Below the pieces are notes generated by a model. That model saw only the letters and a program-made list of their open reading frames with translations, was not told the origin of the DNA and did not search any database. A stretch of 64,000 bases of DNA from Alphaproteobacteria bacterium (GTDB lineage: Bacteria > Pseudomonadota > Alphaproteobacteria > Micropepsales > Micropepsaceae): contig CANJBZ010000001.1 of the NCBI GenBank assembly GCA_947473475.1, positions 1 to 64,000 on the forward strand, read 5' to 3'. This document shows, piece after piece, positions 42,238 to 50,864 of this stretch (the first letter of the stretch is position 1; every line of letters starts with the position of its first letter). Both the position numbers and the translations under genes were made by a program.

Positions 42238-43596
42238 ATGGCGCAGGCAGGTAGAACGGACATTCTGGCGGTTGTGGAGAATCAGGAGCGAAGCTGGTTC
42301 GCCTGGTCCACATTCCTGCTGTGCTGTCTGGTCATGTTGGCGGACGGTTTCGACAACCAGGCGATTAATTACGCCGCGCCGACCATCATCAAGGAATGGG
42401 GCATCGAGCGCGCGCTGATGACGCCGGTGTTCAACATCAGCATCGTCGGCTGGATGACGGGGTCCATCGTGTTCGCCATGCTGGCGGACCGAATCGGACG
42501 GCGTCCGGCCACCTTGCTGGCTGCGTTTCTGTTCGGCGGCTTCACGCTGGCCATTCCGCTGTCCACCAATCTCTACGAGCTGGCCTTCTTGCGCTTCTGC
42601 GCCGCGTTTGGTGTGGGCGGAGCCATGCCAATGGCGATCGCGCTGGTGTCCGATTACGCCAAATCTAAAAGCCGCGGCTTCCGCATTACGCTGATGTATC
42701 TCGGCTATACGGCTGGTTCGTCCGGCGGCGGCCTTCTGGCGGCCGAGATTATTCCGGAATATGGCTGGCGCTCGGTGTTTTATGTCGGCGGCATCGGCGC
42801 GCTGCTGATAGGCCTGTTGCTTGCCGCCGCCTTGCCGGAATCGGTACGCTTTCTGGTTCTGCGCAAACCCGGCGACCGTCGCATTCTCGGCTATGCGCGC
42901 AAATTGCGGCCGAGCGTGGGTTACGCCGACGGCGCCACTTTCGGTATCGAGGAAACGGTTAGGACGGGCGTGCCGGTCTCGCATCTGTTCACCGAGGGAC
43001 GCTCGGCCATGACCATTTTCCTGTGGCTGGCGCTGGGCTTCTCGTTCTTCACGCACTTCTTCCTGTCGCAGTGGCTGACGACGCTGCTGACCGACGAGAT
43101 CGGCTATGCCGATGCCGCGCGTACGCAGGCGTTGTTTCAGGCAGGCGCCGCGTTCGCCTTTATCTTCGGCTATCTGATCGACAAGAAGGGCGTGCCGGTG
43201 ATGACGCTGGCGATGATCCTTGGCGCGCTGCCGGTCGCTGCCATCGGGCTCGTTGCCGGCAGCGGTGTCGGCATCACCCTCATAATGGCGCTGGCCTCGG
43301 GCATTCTGGTGCTGGGCGGCAATATCGGCCTGAACGCGATTTCCAGTATGATCTATCCGACCTTCATCCGCTCCACCGCGACCGGCGCCGCTTTTGCAGT
43401 TGCGCGCATCGGCGCGATTTTGGGTCCGATGATCGCGGGCTATCTGATCTATCTGAAGACACCGCTCGACACGATTTTCATTGTCGGCGGTCTGCCGATG
43501 CTGGCGGCCGGCGCGGCATGCTTCATGCTGGATCGCTCCATCACGCCCGACGCCGCCCGCGAAATGGCGTCCCGCTCCGCCCTGGCCCGGCACTAA
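42238..43596 (+). CDS. MFS transporter, aromatic acid:H+ symporter (AAHS) type
   Basis: Twelve-helix carrier, 452 residues. The TM1 DGFD motif (LADGFDNQAINYAAP) is the hallmark of the AAHS family (PcaK, BenK), where the aspartates are needed for uptake. The loop 2-3 motif is LADRIGRRPATLL, and LPESVRFLVLRKPG follows TM6. Substrate candidates are hydroxybenzoate-like acids. GGCGGAG precedes the ATG. A perfect inverted repeat lies in the leader region. A class II aldolase-like gene follows after a palindromic repeat. Confidence 0.92.
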   Translation: MAQAGRTDILAVVENQERSWFAWSTFLLCCLVMLADGFDNQAINYAAPTIIKEWGIERALMTPVFNISIVGWMTGSIVFAMLADRIGRRPATLLAAFLFGGFTLAIPLSTNLYELAFLRFCAAFGVGGAMPMAIALVSDYAKSKSRGFRITLMYLGYTAGSSGGGLLAAEIIPEYGWRSVFYVGGIGALLIGLLLAAALPESVRFLVLRKPGDRRILGYARKLRPSVGYADGATFGIEETVRTGVPVSHLFTEGRSAMTIFLWLALGFSFFTHFFLSQWLTTLLTDEIGYADAARTQALFQAGAAFAFIFGYLIDKKGVPVMTLAMILGALPVAAIGLVAGSGVGITLIMALASGILVLGGNIGLNAISSMIYPTFIRSTATGAAFAVARIGAILGPMIAGYLIYLKTPLDTIFIVGGLPMLAAGAACFMLDRSITPDAAREMASRSALARH

Positions 43597-43605
43597 ATTT
43601 TTCTC

Positions 43606-43702
43606 CTCCACGAAGCAGTGGAGGGGCGCGACGTATATTTTCCTCCCCCGTTGTTACGGGGGAGGTGGCGCGCGCAGCGCGACGGAGGGGGGCGCGGTCT
43701 AA
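43606..43702. repeat. GC-rich palindromic element (CCCGTTGTTACGGG type)
   Basis: CTCCTCCACGAAGCAGTGGAG hairpin followed by CCTCCCCCGTTGTTACGGGGGAGG-type core (given in part) and a GGCGCGCGCAGCGCGACGGAGG tail. It fills the gap between the MFS and aldolase-like genes and ends only 12 bp before the aldolase ATG, so it probably sits in its leader. Confidence 0.85.
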
Positions 43703-43714
43703 CCGCGCAACAAA

Positions 43715-44401
43715 ATGGACAAATACAGAAAACTGCTCGCCGATGCCGGCCGTGTGCTGGCCCATGAAGGCCAAGGCGATTACGTCGCCGGCCACGTCTC
43801 GCTGCGTCACCCGGACGATCCCAGTCTCTTTCTGATGAAGCCCGCGGGTATCGGCCTCGAAGAGATGACAGATGAAAACATCATCACCGTCGACATCGAA
43901 GGCAACAAGGTCTCGGGCAGCGGTGGACGCCACAACGAAGTGTTCATTCACTCCGAGGTGCTGCGTGCGCGCCCCGAATGCCAAGCCGTGATTCACACCC
44001 ACGCAATTTATGCGGTGGTGTTTTCCTCACTCGGCAAGCAGCTGCAAGCCGTGTCGAACGACGGCGCCTTTTTCGCCAACGGCCTTCCCGTCTTCGATGA
44101 AACGACGGAACTGATCATCGATCAGGCGCGCGGAAAATCCGTTGCGCGCACGCTCGGTGACAAGGGCGCCCTGCTGCTGCGCAATCACGGCATCGTCACA
44201 ACGGCGACGACAATGGAAGAAGCAGTGTGGCTGGCGTTGAAACTCAATCAGTCCTGTCATGCGCAATTGATGGCGGAATGGGCCGGCGGGCCCAAGCTTG
44301 TCGGCGATCCGCAGCAGGCGAAAGTCAAAGGCAGTTACGCGGCGCGTCCCGATATTTTTAGAGGTACGTTTAATTACGTACTGCGCCGCTGCGGCGGCTG
44401 A
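43715..44401 (+). CDS. Class II aldolase/adducin-family protein
   Basis: A 228-residue zinc enzyme of the fuculose-1-phosphate aldolase/adducin fold. Zinc ligands are the two histidines of VIHTHAIYAVV and the histidine of LLRNHGIV; the acidic partner is probably in GRHNEVFIHSEV. Members include sugar-phosphate aldolases and decarboxylases of hydroxy aromatic or keto acids. No ribosome-binding site is obvious next to the ATG; a palindromic repeat lies directly upstream. A terminator follows. Confidence 0.88.
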   Translation: MDKYRKLLADAGRVLAHEGQGDYVAGHVSLRHPDDPSLFLMKPAGIGLEEMTDENIITVDIEGNKVSGSGGRHNEVFIHSEVLRARPECQAVIHTHAIYAVVFSSLGKQLQAVSNDGAFFANGLPVFDETTELIIDQARGKSVARTLGDKGALLLRNHGIVTTATTMEEAVWLALKLNQSCHAQLMAEWAGGPKLVGDPQQAKVKGSYAARPDIFRGTFNYVLRRCGG

Positions 44402-44408
44402 TCGTTGG

Positions 44409-44435
44409 AACATCCGTTCCGTAAACGGATGTTTT
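44409..44435 (+). terminator. Intrinsic terminator after the aldolase-like gene
   Basis: Perfect 10-bp stem AACATCCGTT (44409-44418) and AACGGATGTT (44424-44433) with loop CCGTA, ending in TTTT and followed by another T-run at 44442-44446. Confidence 0.85.
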
Positions 44436-44502
44436 GACGGCATTTTTACGCATCGATAATGTTTCGCAGCATCAAGCGCCGCAATGTGATTGTGCGCGCT
44501 GC

Positions 44503-44516
44503 TTGACCTGCATCAA
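44503..44516 (+). promoter_or_regulatory. Candidate FNR/FixK-type box
   Basis: TTGACCTGCATCAA differs at one position from the FNR/FixK consensus TTGAT-N4-ATCAA. Its centre is 66 bp upstream of the ATG of the small exported protein at 44576, compatible with a class II activator site and a short leader. Confidence 0.5.
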
Positions 44517-44575
44517 AGCCCATTCGGCAGCCTGCATTAGGGTTCTCATCAGCAATGATGCTTTGGAGAATTCAA

Positions 44576-44908
44576 ATGCGCGGTTCAAAGAATTTGGTTT
44601 CCGGCTTGATTCTTGGCCTGAGCCTGATCGGTGTTGCCGCCGCAGCTCCGGCGGCTCCTCCGGCTAAGGCGCCAGCCCCGGCAGCGGAGGTGGATTGTCA
44701 GAAGGCCGGTGGCGATGTCAGCGCCCTGATCGACAAGTCGAAGACGGCGCCGAACTTGGCGCAGGCGCGGGCAGCGTTTCAGGTCGGCATCATGGACTGT
44801 ATGGAAGGCGACGACACGGCGGCCATCAAGCACTACGACGACGCCAAGAAATTGCTGACCAACGAAGCGCCAAAAGCGCCGGCCATCAAAATCCCGTCCG
44901 CAGGCTGA
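44576..44908 (+). CDS. Small exported alanine/proline-rich protein
   Basis: About 110 residues from ATG 44576 (TTTGGAGAA upstream). Sec signal MRGSKNLVSGLILGLSLIGV, then an Ala/Pro linker, then a helical domain with two cysteines (VDCQKAGGDVS and GIMDCMEGDD) that could form a disulfide. I do not recognise a family. It has its own promoter region with an FNR/FixK-like box, suggesting oxygen-responsive control. Confidence 0.75.
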   Translation: MRGSKNLVSGLILGLSLIGVAAAAPAAPPAKAPAPAAEVDCQKAGGDVSALIDKSKTAPNLAQARAAFQVGIMDCMEGDDTAAIKHYDDAKKLLTNEAPKAPAIKIPSAG

Positions 44909-44915
44909 TGAATGC

Positions 44916-46292
44916 CTAGTTTTCCTCCCCCGTTGTTACGGGGGAGGGGGACCGCGAAGCGGTGGAGGGGGCGCGGCCGGGCAAGTTGCTTTGGGCATTC
45001 TCGGCCGCCCAATCCAGCAGTTCCGCAATGTGAACTGTCGGCATGTCGCCTGACAAATGCGTCAGACATCCGATGTTCGCCGACGCAATCATCCCAGCAC
45101 CCGTCGATCGGATCGCCGCTAATTTTCGGGTACGCAACTCATTCGCGATCTCCGGGTGCAGCAAGCTGTAGCTTCCCGCCGAGCCGCAGCAGAGATGCGC
45201 ATCGGGAATCGGCGCGAGCTTAAATCCGGCCTCCTTCAGCAACGCCTCCCCGCGTCCGATCACGCGTTGCCCATGCTGCAGCGAGCAGGGCGGGTGATAC
45301 GCGATCACCGGCGCATCGGCCAGCACCACCGCTGTGGCGGGCCGCGCCACTTCCGTAAAATCTTTCACCTTTGCCACGAACGCTTCCGCGCGCGCTTTCC
45401 ATTCCGGCTCATCGGCAAAGACACGCACATATTCTTTCAGGAATGCCGAGCACCCGCTTGCCGTCATTATGACCCCATCGACACCGCCCTTGGCTTGCTC
45501 GGATTCGAACGCGCGGAGAATCGCGCGCGCGTGCTCTTTGCCTTCTTTGGTTTTGCCCATGTGATAGGCCAGCGCCCCACAGCATCCGGTTTTCGGCAAC
45601 GCCTCAACCCGAAGCCCTTGCCGCGCCAGCACGCGCGCCGCCGCATCGTCCGTCTGCGGAGCAAGGACTCTTTGGACGCATCCAGGGAGCAGTAGAACCC
45701 GCGCCCTACTTTCCTCCCCCGTTGTTACGGGGGAGGGGGACCGCATTCCTCCCCCGCTTGCGGGGGAGGTGTCCGCGAAGCGGACGGAGGGGGCGAGGGT
45801 TGACGGATTCTTGACGACCGCCTTCCGCGCCATCACGCCAAGCTTTCCCGGCAAGCGCGATGCAACCGGTGCAAACACCCGTCCCAAGCCCGCCATAACG
45901 GAAAACAATTTCGGCCGCGTCAGGACAAACAGTATGAAATCCCGAAACAGCCTGTCGCCCAGGGGCCGCCGGAAATTTTCTTCGATATAGCCGCGCGATT
46001 TTTCGATCAGCGCCGAATAATCCACGCCCGACGGACACGCCGTCTTACACCCCAGGCAAGACAAGCACTGATCCAGATGCTTCACCGTTTCCGCCGTGGG
46101 CGGCCCGCCGCTCTCCAGCATGGTCTGCATCAGCACAATGCGCCCGCGCGGACCGTCGCGCTCGTCGCCAAGCACCAGATACGTCGGGCACGTCGCGGTG
46201 CAGAAGCCGCAATGCACGCAGGTCCGCAAAGCCTTTTCCGCTTCTTTCGTGTGCGGATCGGTAAGCTGATGGCTGCGAAAATTCGTGCGCAT
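44916..46292 (-). CDS. glcF: Glycolate oxidase iron-sulfur subunit GlcF, with two palindrome-derived insertions
   Basis: Electron-transfer subunit of glycolate oxidase, 458 residues. Two 4Fe-4S motifs lie near the N-terminus (CVHCGFCTATCPTY and CLSCLGCKTACPSGVD); the C-terminal half has two CCG domains (TGCCGALAYHMG and LCCGSAGSYSLL). The ATG at 46292 overlaps the glcE stop by one base (TGATG). A segment of about 30 residues around DTSPASGGGMRSPSPVTTGEES, just before LLLPGCVQ, is encoded by a GC-rich palindromic repeat. The C-terminus RSPSPVTTGEEN comes from another copy. Known GlcF proteins lack both, so the function is probably kept because the insertion is in a linker. Confidence 0.93.
   Translation of the reverse strand: MRTNFRSHQLTDPHTKEAEKALRTCVHCGFCTATCPTYLVLGDERDGPRGRIVLMQTMLESGGPPTAETVKHLDQCLSCLGCKTACPSGVDYSALIEKSRGYIEENFRRPLGDRLFRDFILFVLTRPKLFSVMAGLGRVFAPVASRLPGKLGVMARKAVVKNPSTLAPSVRFADTSPASGGGMRSPSPVTTGEESRARVLLLPGCVQRVLAPQTDDAAARVLARQGLRVEALPKTGCCGALAYHMGKTKEGKEHARAILRAFESEQAKGGVDGVIMTASGCSAFLKEYVRVFADEPEWKARAEAFVAKVKDFTEVARPATAVVLADAPVIAYHPPCSLQHGQRVIGRGEALLKEAGFKLAPIPDAHLCCGSAGSYSLLHPEIANELRTRKLAAIRSTGAGMIASANIGCLTHLSGDMPTVHIAELLDWAAENAQSNLPGRAPSTASRSPSPVTTGEEN
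44921..44981. repeat. Palindromic element overlapping the 3' end of glcF
   Basis: CCCCCGTTGTTACGGGGGAGG followed by GGACCGCGAAGCGGTGGAGG. It encodes the last residues of GlcF (ending RSPSPVTTGEEN) in the same frame as the internal copy at 45711-45800. Confidence 0.85.
45711..45800. repeat. Palindromic element inserted in-frame in glcF
   Basis: CCTCCCCCGTTGTTACGGGG (start of copy), then CCTCCCCCGCTTGCGGGGGAGG-type hairpin and CCGCGAAGCGGACGGAGG tail. Same family as 43606, 44921 and 11219. It is translated as part of GlcF. Confidence 0.85.
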
Positions 46293-47449
46293 CAAACGTC
46301 CTTGTACATGCGGCCCGGATTCAGCACGCGCTTGGGATCGAATGCCGCCTTGACGCTCCGCGTCAGCGCCGCGCGCACAGGTGATTCCGGCTCGAAGACG
46401 GACAAGCTTTCGCGTGCCGCGCGGCTCGCCCGCACCAGCGTTGCATGTCCGCCAAGCCGTCCGGCGATCCCTCGCAAGCGCGTGGCGGTCTCCACGTTCG
46501 CCGGAAGACGCAGCCACAACAAACCTCCCGCCCAATCCGCGTACCAATCGGCGGCGTCGGCCGCGTTGATCGCCGCGGGCGCATCGGCGGGCGAAACACA
46601 AAGCCGCCAAATGTCGTTGGGTCCGTCTGAAAAAGTGCTGGCATTGCTGACATCGCGAAACAGCGCCGCAGTTTCTTCTACCTCCAGCGTGGCACAGTCT
46701 TGTGCCGTAAACTCGCTTTTCAGAACCGCAAGTTTCTCGGCGACGGCCGCCGGCGAGCCTTCAATGCGGATATAGGCCGTGTTACGCGCCGGCAAATAGG
46801 CAAGCCCCGTGGGATCAATCGGCAATTGATGGGTGCGCCGCAGGAGTGCCAACCCCACATCCGCGCTGCAATTGCCCACCGCTATGGCCTGGACGCGCTC
46901 CGCCAGCGGGCTGACCCGCAACGTGATTTCCGTGAGCACACCCAGCGTGCCGAATGCCCCGCACATCAGTTTGGGTAGATCGAAGCCGGTGACGTTTTTG
47001 ATGACATACCCGCCGGCTCTAACGATCTCTCCCCGGCCGTTGACGAACCGGCAGCCGATCACGGAATCGCGCACCGCGCCCGCTTTCACACGCCGCGAGC
47101 CGCAGGCGTTCGCCGCGACGACACCGCCCAATGTTGCGCGGCCGGCTTCCGCTCCGAACAACGGTCCCCAATCCGCGGGTTCAAACGCCAGCATCTGCCG
47201 CTTCCCGGCAAGCTCCGCCTGAATGTCACCGATGGGCGTGCCCGCGCGCACGGTAAGAACCAATTCCTCCGGTTCATATTTCAGAATGCCGGAAAGCGCG
47301 CTGAGGTCGAGCATCGCATCGGCGTTTACCGGCCGTCCGAATGCGCGCTTGGTGCCGCCGCCCACAACTTCAAACGACGAGCCCTTGTCCGCCGCCGCGC
47401 GCACCGCATCGGCAACATCCGTTTCGCTCATCGGACAAAGGGTGTTCAT
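46292..47449 (-). CDS. glcE: Glycolate oxidase FAD-binding subunit GlcE
   Basis: A 385-residue FAD_binding_4 protein. FAD-site segments are FEVVGGGTKRAFG, ATLGGVVAANACGSRRVKAGAVRDSVIG (in part) and YVIKNVTGFDLPKLMCGAFGTLG. The start is ATG 47449 (MNTLCPMSE); upstream residues in the open frame are repeat-derived and unlike GlcE. The AGGTGG ribosome-binding site lies at the edge of the palindromic element 47456-47593. It is translationally coupled to glcF. Confidence 0.93.
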   Translation of the reverse strand: MNTLCPMSETDVADAVRAAADKGSSFEVVGGGTKRAFGRPVNADAMLDLSALSGILKYEPEELVLTVRAGTPIGDIQAELAGKRQMLAFEPADWGPLFGAEAGRATLGGVVAANACGSRRVKAGAVRDSVIGCRFVNGRGEIVRAGGYVIKNVTGFDLPKLMCGAFGTLGVLTEITLRVSPLAERVQAIAVGNCSADVGLALLRRTHQLPIDPTGLAYLPARNTAYIRIEGSPAAVAEKLAVLKSEFTAQDCATLEVEETAALFRDVSNASTFSDGPNDIWRLCVSPADAPAAINAADAADWYADWAGGLLWLRLPANVETATRLRGIAGRLGGHATLVRASRAARESLSVFEPESPVRAALTRSVKAAFDPKRVLNPGRMYKDV

Positions 47450-47455
47450 CAAATC

Positions 47456-47593
47456 CACCTTCCCCTTGAGGGAGGGTCGAACGCGACGTAGCCCAAAGGG
47501 CGAAGTCGGGTTCGGGGAGGGGACGTTTCGGAAAGATGTCCCCTCCCCGAAGCCGCTTCGCGTCTTGGACCCTCCCTCAAGGGGAGGGTAGGA
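47456..47593. repeat. Composite palindromic element between glcD and glcE
   Basis: Outer ACCTTCCCCTTGAGGGAGGG and CCCTCCCTCAAGGGGAGGGT pair. An inner CGGGGAGGGGAC/GTCCCCTCCCCG pair surrounds a short loop. It could attenuate or process the glcDEF mRNA and supplies the region just before the glcE ribosome-binding site. Confidence 0.88.
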
Positions 47594-47615
47594 GGATGGG
47601 ATTTCGCTTGCATCG

Positions 47616-49103
47616 TCACAGCCGCGGCAAATTCGGAAAGGGGAGGCGGCCGTCGCGCACGTGCATGTGGCCGAGTTCGACGCAGGCGTGCAGGATCGGG
47701 AAGACCTTTCCCGGGTTAAGCAAACCCGCGCCGTCAAACGCGCATTTCAGCTTTTCCTGCTGCGCCAGATCGATGTCGGAAAACATCTCGCCCATGAGCG
47801 CTTTTTTCTCGACACCGACACCGTGCTCGCCGGTCAGAACGCCGCCCATCTCGACGCATAGTTTCAGAATGTCCGCGCCGAAGGCTTCGGCTTTCTCCAG
47901 CGCGCCGTCCTTCATACAGTCGAACACGATCAGCGGATGCAGATTGCCGTCGCCCGCGTGAAACACGTTGCAGCAGACGAGCCCGTAATGATCGGACATC
48001 CCGGATATTCGATCCAGCATTTCCGGCAGGCGTTTGCGTGGGATCGTGCCGTCCATGCACAGCATGTCCGGTTCAAGCCGTCCCATGGCGCCGAACGCGG
48101 CTTTCCGGCCCAGCCACGCCCGGGCGCGTTCGGCTTCATCCTCGCAATTGCGGATTTCGGTGGCGCCGCAGCCGGTGGCAATGTCCGCAATGCGCTGCGC
48201 ATCGTCGGCGACTTCGGCGGGCATGCCGTCAATCTCGGCCAGAAGAATCGCCTCCGCGCCCGCCGGGTAATTGGGGGCGCAAAAGGCTTCCACGGCTTCG
48301 ATGCAGCGCCGGTCCATGAATTCCAGCGCGGCGGGAATGACTCCGGAGGCGATGATGGCGGCGACCGTCTCGCCCGCGGCACGCACGGTGGGAAACGCGA
48401 TCAGCAGCGTGCGGGTCACCGGCGCGCGGGGCAGAATGCGCAAGGTGGCTTCCGTCACTACGCCGAGCAATCCTTCCGAACCGCAGACGACGCTCAGCAA
48501 ATCGAGCCCGCCATCACCCGCATGCTTGCCGCCCAGACGAATGCGTTCGCCGCCCAGCAGCACTAGTTCGACACCCATCAAATTCTGCGTGGTCAAACCA
48601 TATTTGAGGCAGTGAATGCCGCCGGAGTTCTCCGCCACATTGCCGCCGATGGTGCAGGCGATCTGGCTGGACGGATCGGGGGCGTAGTAGAATCCGTTCG
48701 CCTGTACCGCGCGCGTCACCGAAGCGTTGGTGACTCCCGGCTGTACGACCACGCAGCGGTTTTCGTAGTCGATCTCCAATATCCGGGTCATGCGGGACAT
48801 GCCCAGCAGAATCGCATCCGCCAGCGGCAGCGCGCCGCCGGACAGCGAGGTACCCGCCCCGCGCGGGACGATCCGCACATTCTCCCGCGCGGCATAGGCC
48901 ATCACCTGAGAGATCTGCTCGGCCGTCTGCGGCAGCACGCACAGAAGTGGCTTCTGCCGGTAGGCGGTCAGCGCGTCACAGTCGAACGCCGTCAGCGTGG
49001 CATCGTCGCCGATGACGCCGTCCGGCACGATTCGCGTCATCGCGGCGGCAATCTCGGCGCGGCGCGAAAGGGTCTTTGGGTCGGGTGCGGGAAGATCGAT
49101 CAT
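47616..49103 (-). CDS. glcD: Glycolate oxidase catalytic subunit GlcD
   Basis: FAD-dependent oxidation of glycolate to glyoxylate, 495 residues from ATG 49103. The FAD_binding_4 motif is VRIVPRGAGTSLSGGALP, followed by PDPSSQIACTIGGNVAENSGG (in part) and VCGSEGLLGVVTEATLRI. The C-terminal FAD-oxidase domain has NVFHAGDGNLHPLI and TGEHGVGVEKK, containing the active-site histidines. It is first in glcDEF and divergent from the glycolate/lactate permease with 95 bp between, where a GntR-like half-site pair lies. Confidence 0.95.
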   Translation of the reverse strand: MIDLPAPDPKTLSRRAEIAAAMTRIVPDGVIGDDATLTAFDCDALTAYRQKPLLCVLPQTAEQISQVMAYAARENVRIVPRGAGTSLSGGALPLADAILLGMSRMTRILEIDYENRCVVVQPGVTNASVTRAVQANGFYYAPDPSSQIACTIGGNVAENSGGIHCLKYGLTTQNLMGVELVLLGGERIRLGGKHAGDGGLDLLSVVCGSEGLLGVVTEATLRILPRAPVTRTLLIAFPTVRAAGETVAAIIASGVIPAALEFMDRRCIEAVEAFCAPNYPAGAEAILLAEIDGMPAEVADDAQRIADIATGCGATEIRNCEDEAERARAWLGRKAAFGAMGRLEPDMLCMDGTIPRKRLPEMLDRISGMSDHYGLVCCNVFHAGDGNLHPLIVFDCMKDGALEKAEAFGADILKLCVEMGGVLTGEHGVGVEKKALMGEMFSDIDLAQQEKLKCAFDGAGLLNPGKVFPILHACVELGHMHVRDGRLPFPNLPRL

Positions 49104-49109
49104 TGAAGC

Positions 49110-49118
49110 GGTATTACC
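49110..49118. promoter_or_regulatory. Candidate GntR/FadR-type operator between glcD and the permease
   Basis: GGTATTACC fits the FadR-subfamily core GGT-N3-ACC used by GlcC, LldR and PdhR. It is seven bases upstream of the glcD ATG. Flanking symmetry is weak. No GntR gene is in the window. Confidence 0.45.
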
Positions 49119-49198
49119 ACAAATAGGGCCCGTCACCCCCCTTTACGAGGCAGCGCGAAACGCCAACACTCCACAAAAAACGGGGGGCTGGGGCAGTC

Positions 49199-50860
49199 AT
49201 GTGGAATCAAGCGTACGATCCATTGGGAAGCATGGTGCTGTCGACATTCGTCGCAGCTGTGCCGACCATTTTTCTGCTCGCCATTATTGCTTCGGGCAAG
49301 ATGAAAATCCACACGGCGGCAGTCGTGACGGCTGTGCTCGCCGCCCTGATTGCGATTGCGATCTTCGGCATGCCGGCGGGCTTGGCGGTGCGGGCCGTCG
49401 CGTTGGGCGCGCTGGCGGGCTTCTTCCCCATTGGCTGGATCATCGTCAACGTGATTTTCCTTTACCGGCTCCAGGTGGAGAAGGGCGCCTTCGCCATCAT
49501 TCAGCAATCGGTCGGCGCGGTGACCAAGGACCGCCGCTTGCAGCTTCTGCTTATTGCATTTGCCGTGGGCGCGTTTTTTGAAGGCTCGTCCGGCTTCGGC
49601 ACGCCCGTGGCCATGACTGGATCGATCCTGATGAGCCTGGGTTTTTCGCCGCTGGCGGCGTCCGGCCTTTCTCTCATCGCCAACACCGCGCCGGTGGCGT
49701 TCGGTGCGCTGGGCGCCCCCATCACCGGCCTGCAGCAGGCGACTCAACTCGATTACAACGCGCTTGGCGCCATGGTCGGCCGCCAGCTTCCGCCCTTTTC
49801 CGTTATCGTCCCGTTCTGGCTGATTTGGGCCTTCGCGGGATTCCGGGGCGCGCTCGAAATCTGGCCGGCGGCCGTGGTTTGCGGCCTGACCTTCGGCGTT
49901 TCGCAGTTTGCGATCTCCAATTATATCAGCCCTTCGCTGGCGGCGATCGGTGCGGCGTTGATCTGTCTCTTCTGCCTGCGGGCCTTCTTATACGTCTGGC
50001 ACCCGAAGACCATCTGGACATCCGCGGCGCTGAGGACGGCCGACAATTCGCATTCCTCCATGCCCGTGCCGCCGCCTTTGACCCTGAAACCGACCTCTGT
50101 GGAAGTTTGGCAGGCGTGGCTGCCGCTGGTCCTGCTCTGCGTCATCCTGGTGACCTGGGGCATGCCGCCGGTGAAGGCGTTCCTGGACAGCATCTTCTCG
50201 CCGCGCTTCGACGTCGCCGGGCTGCACAATGTGGTGCAGCGCATGCCGCCTGTCGCGGCGATGCCGACGCCCGAGCCGGCGTTCTTTCGCTTTTTCTTTC
50301 TGTCCTACAGCGGGACGGCGATTTTGCTGACGGCCATCCTATCGGGCTTTGTCATGGGCTTCTCGCCCGCGCGTATGCTGAAGATCTACATCGGCACGTT
50401 CAGCGTCACGAAATATTCGACGATCACCATTTCGGCGATGGTGGCGTTGGCGACCTTGACTCGTTTTGCGGGCGTGGACGCGACGCTGGGCCTCGCGTTC
50501 GCGGCCAGCGGCGTGCTGTACCCCTTCTTTGGAACGCTGCTGGGTTGGGTCGGTGTTGCAACGACCGGCTCCGACACGGCGTCCAATCTCTTGTTCGGCA
50601 ACCTGCAGCGCATTACGTCGGAGCAGCTTGGCCTCTCGCCCATCCTGATGGCGGCGGCCAATTCATCCGGCGGCGTCATGGGCAAGATGATCGATGCGCA
50701 GTCCATCGTGGTGGCCTCCACCGCGACGGGCTGGGTGGGACACGAAAGCTCCATCCTGCGCTTCGTCTTCTTCCACTCGATCGTGTTGGCGGTGCTCGTC
50801 GGAATTTTGGTGACGCTGCAAGCTTACGTCTATCCGTTCACCGAGATGGTGGTGAGGTAA
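49199..50860 (+). CDS. glcA: Glycolate / L-lactate permease (GlcA/LldP family)
   Basis: Inner-membrane LctP-family symporter, 553 residues with about 12-14 hydrophobic helices. Family motifs include FFEGSSGFGTPVAMTGSIL, ANTAPVAFGALGAPITGL and, near the end, TGSDTASNLLFGNLQ and NSSGGVMGKMIDAQSIVVA. It is divergent from glcDEF, so glycolate is the most likely substrate. The cytochrome P460 gene follows after four bases, implying co-transcription. Confidence 0.94.
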   Translation: MWNQAYDPLGSMVLSTFVAAVPTIFLLAIIASGKMKIHTAAVVTAVLAALIAIAIFGMPAGLAVRAVALGALAGFFPIGWIIVNVIFLYRLQVEKGAFAIIQQSVGAVTKDRRLQLLLIAFAVGAFFEGSSGFGTPVAMTGSILMSLGFSPLAASGLSLIANTAPVAFGALGAPITGLQQATQLDYNALGAMVGRQLPPFSVIVPFWLIWAFAGFRGALEIWPAAVVCGLTFGVSQFAISNYISPSLAAIGAALICLFCLRAFLYVWHPKTIWTSAALRTADNSHSSMPVPPPLTLKPTSVEVWQAWLPLVLLCVILVTWGMPPVKAFLDSIFSPRFDVAGLHNVVQRMPPVAAMPTPEPAFFRFFFLSYSGTAILLTAILSGFVMGFSPARMLKIYIGTFSVTKYSTITISAMVALATLTRFAGVDATLGLAFAASGVLYPFFGTLLGWVGVATTGSDTASNLLFGNLQRITSEQLGLSPILMAAANSSGGVMGKMIDAQSIVVASTATGWVGHESSILRFVFFHSIVLAVLVGILVTLQAYVYPFTEMVVR

Positions 50861-50864
50861 AGCC

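Noticed and set aside
42100-43611. A 503-residue antisense frame over the MFS carrier
   Set aside because: Its composition is unnatural (Arg/Gln/His-rich), and the plus strand clearly codes for a conserved AAHS carrier.
46293-47449. An N-terminal extension of glcF reaching into glcE (to 46610) and of glcE into glcD (to 47737)
   Set aside because: The extra residues are out-of-frame shadows or palindromic repeat sequence; good starts exist at 46292 and 47449.
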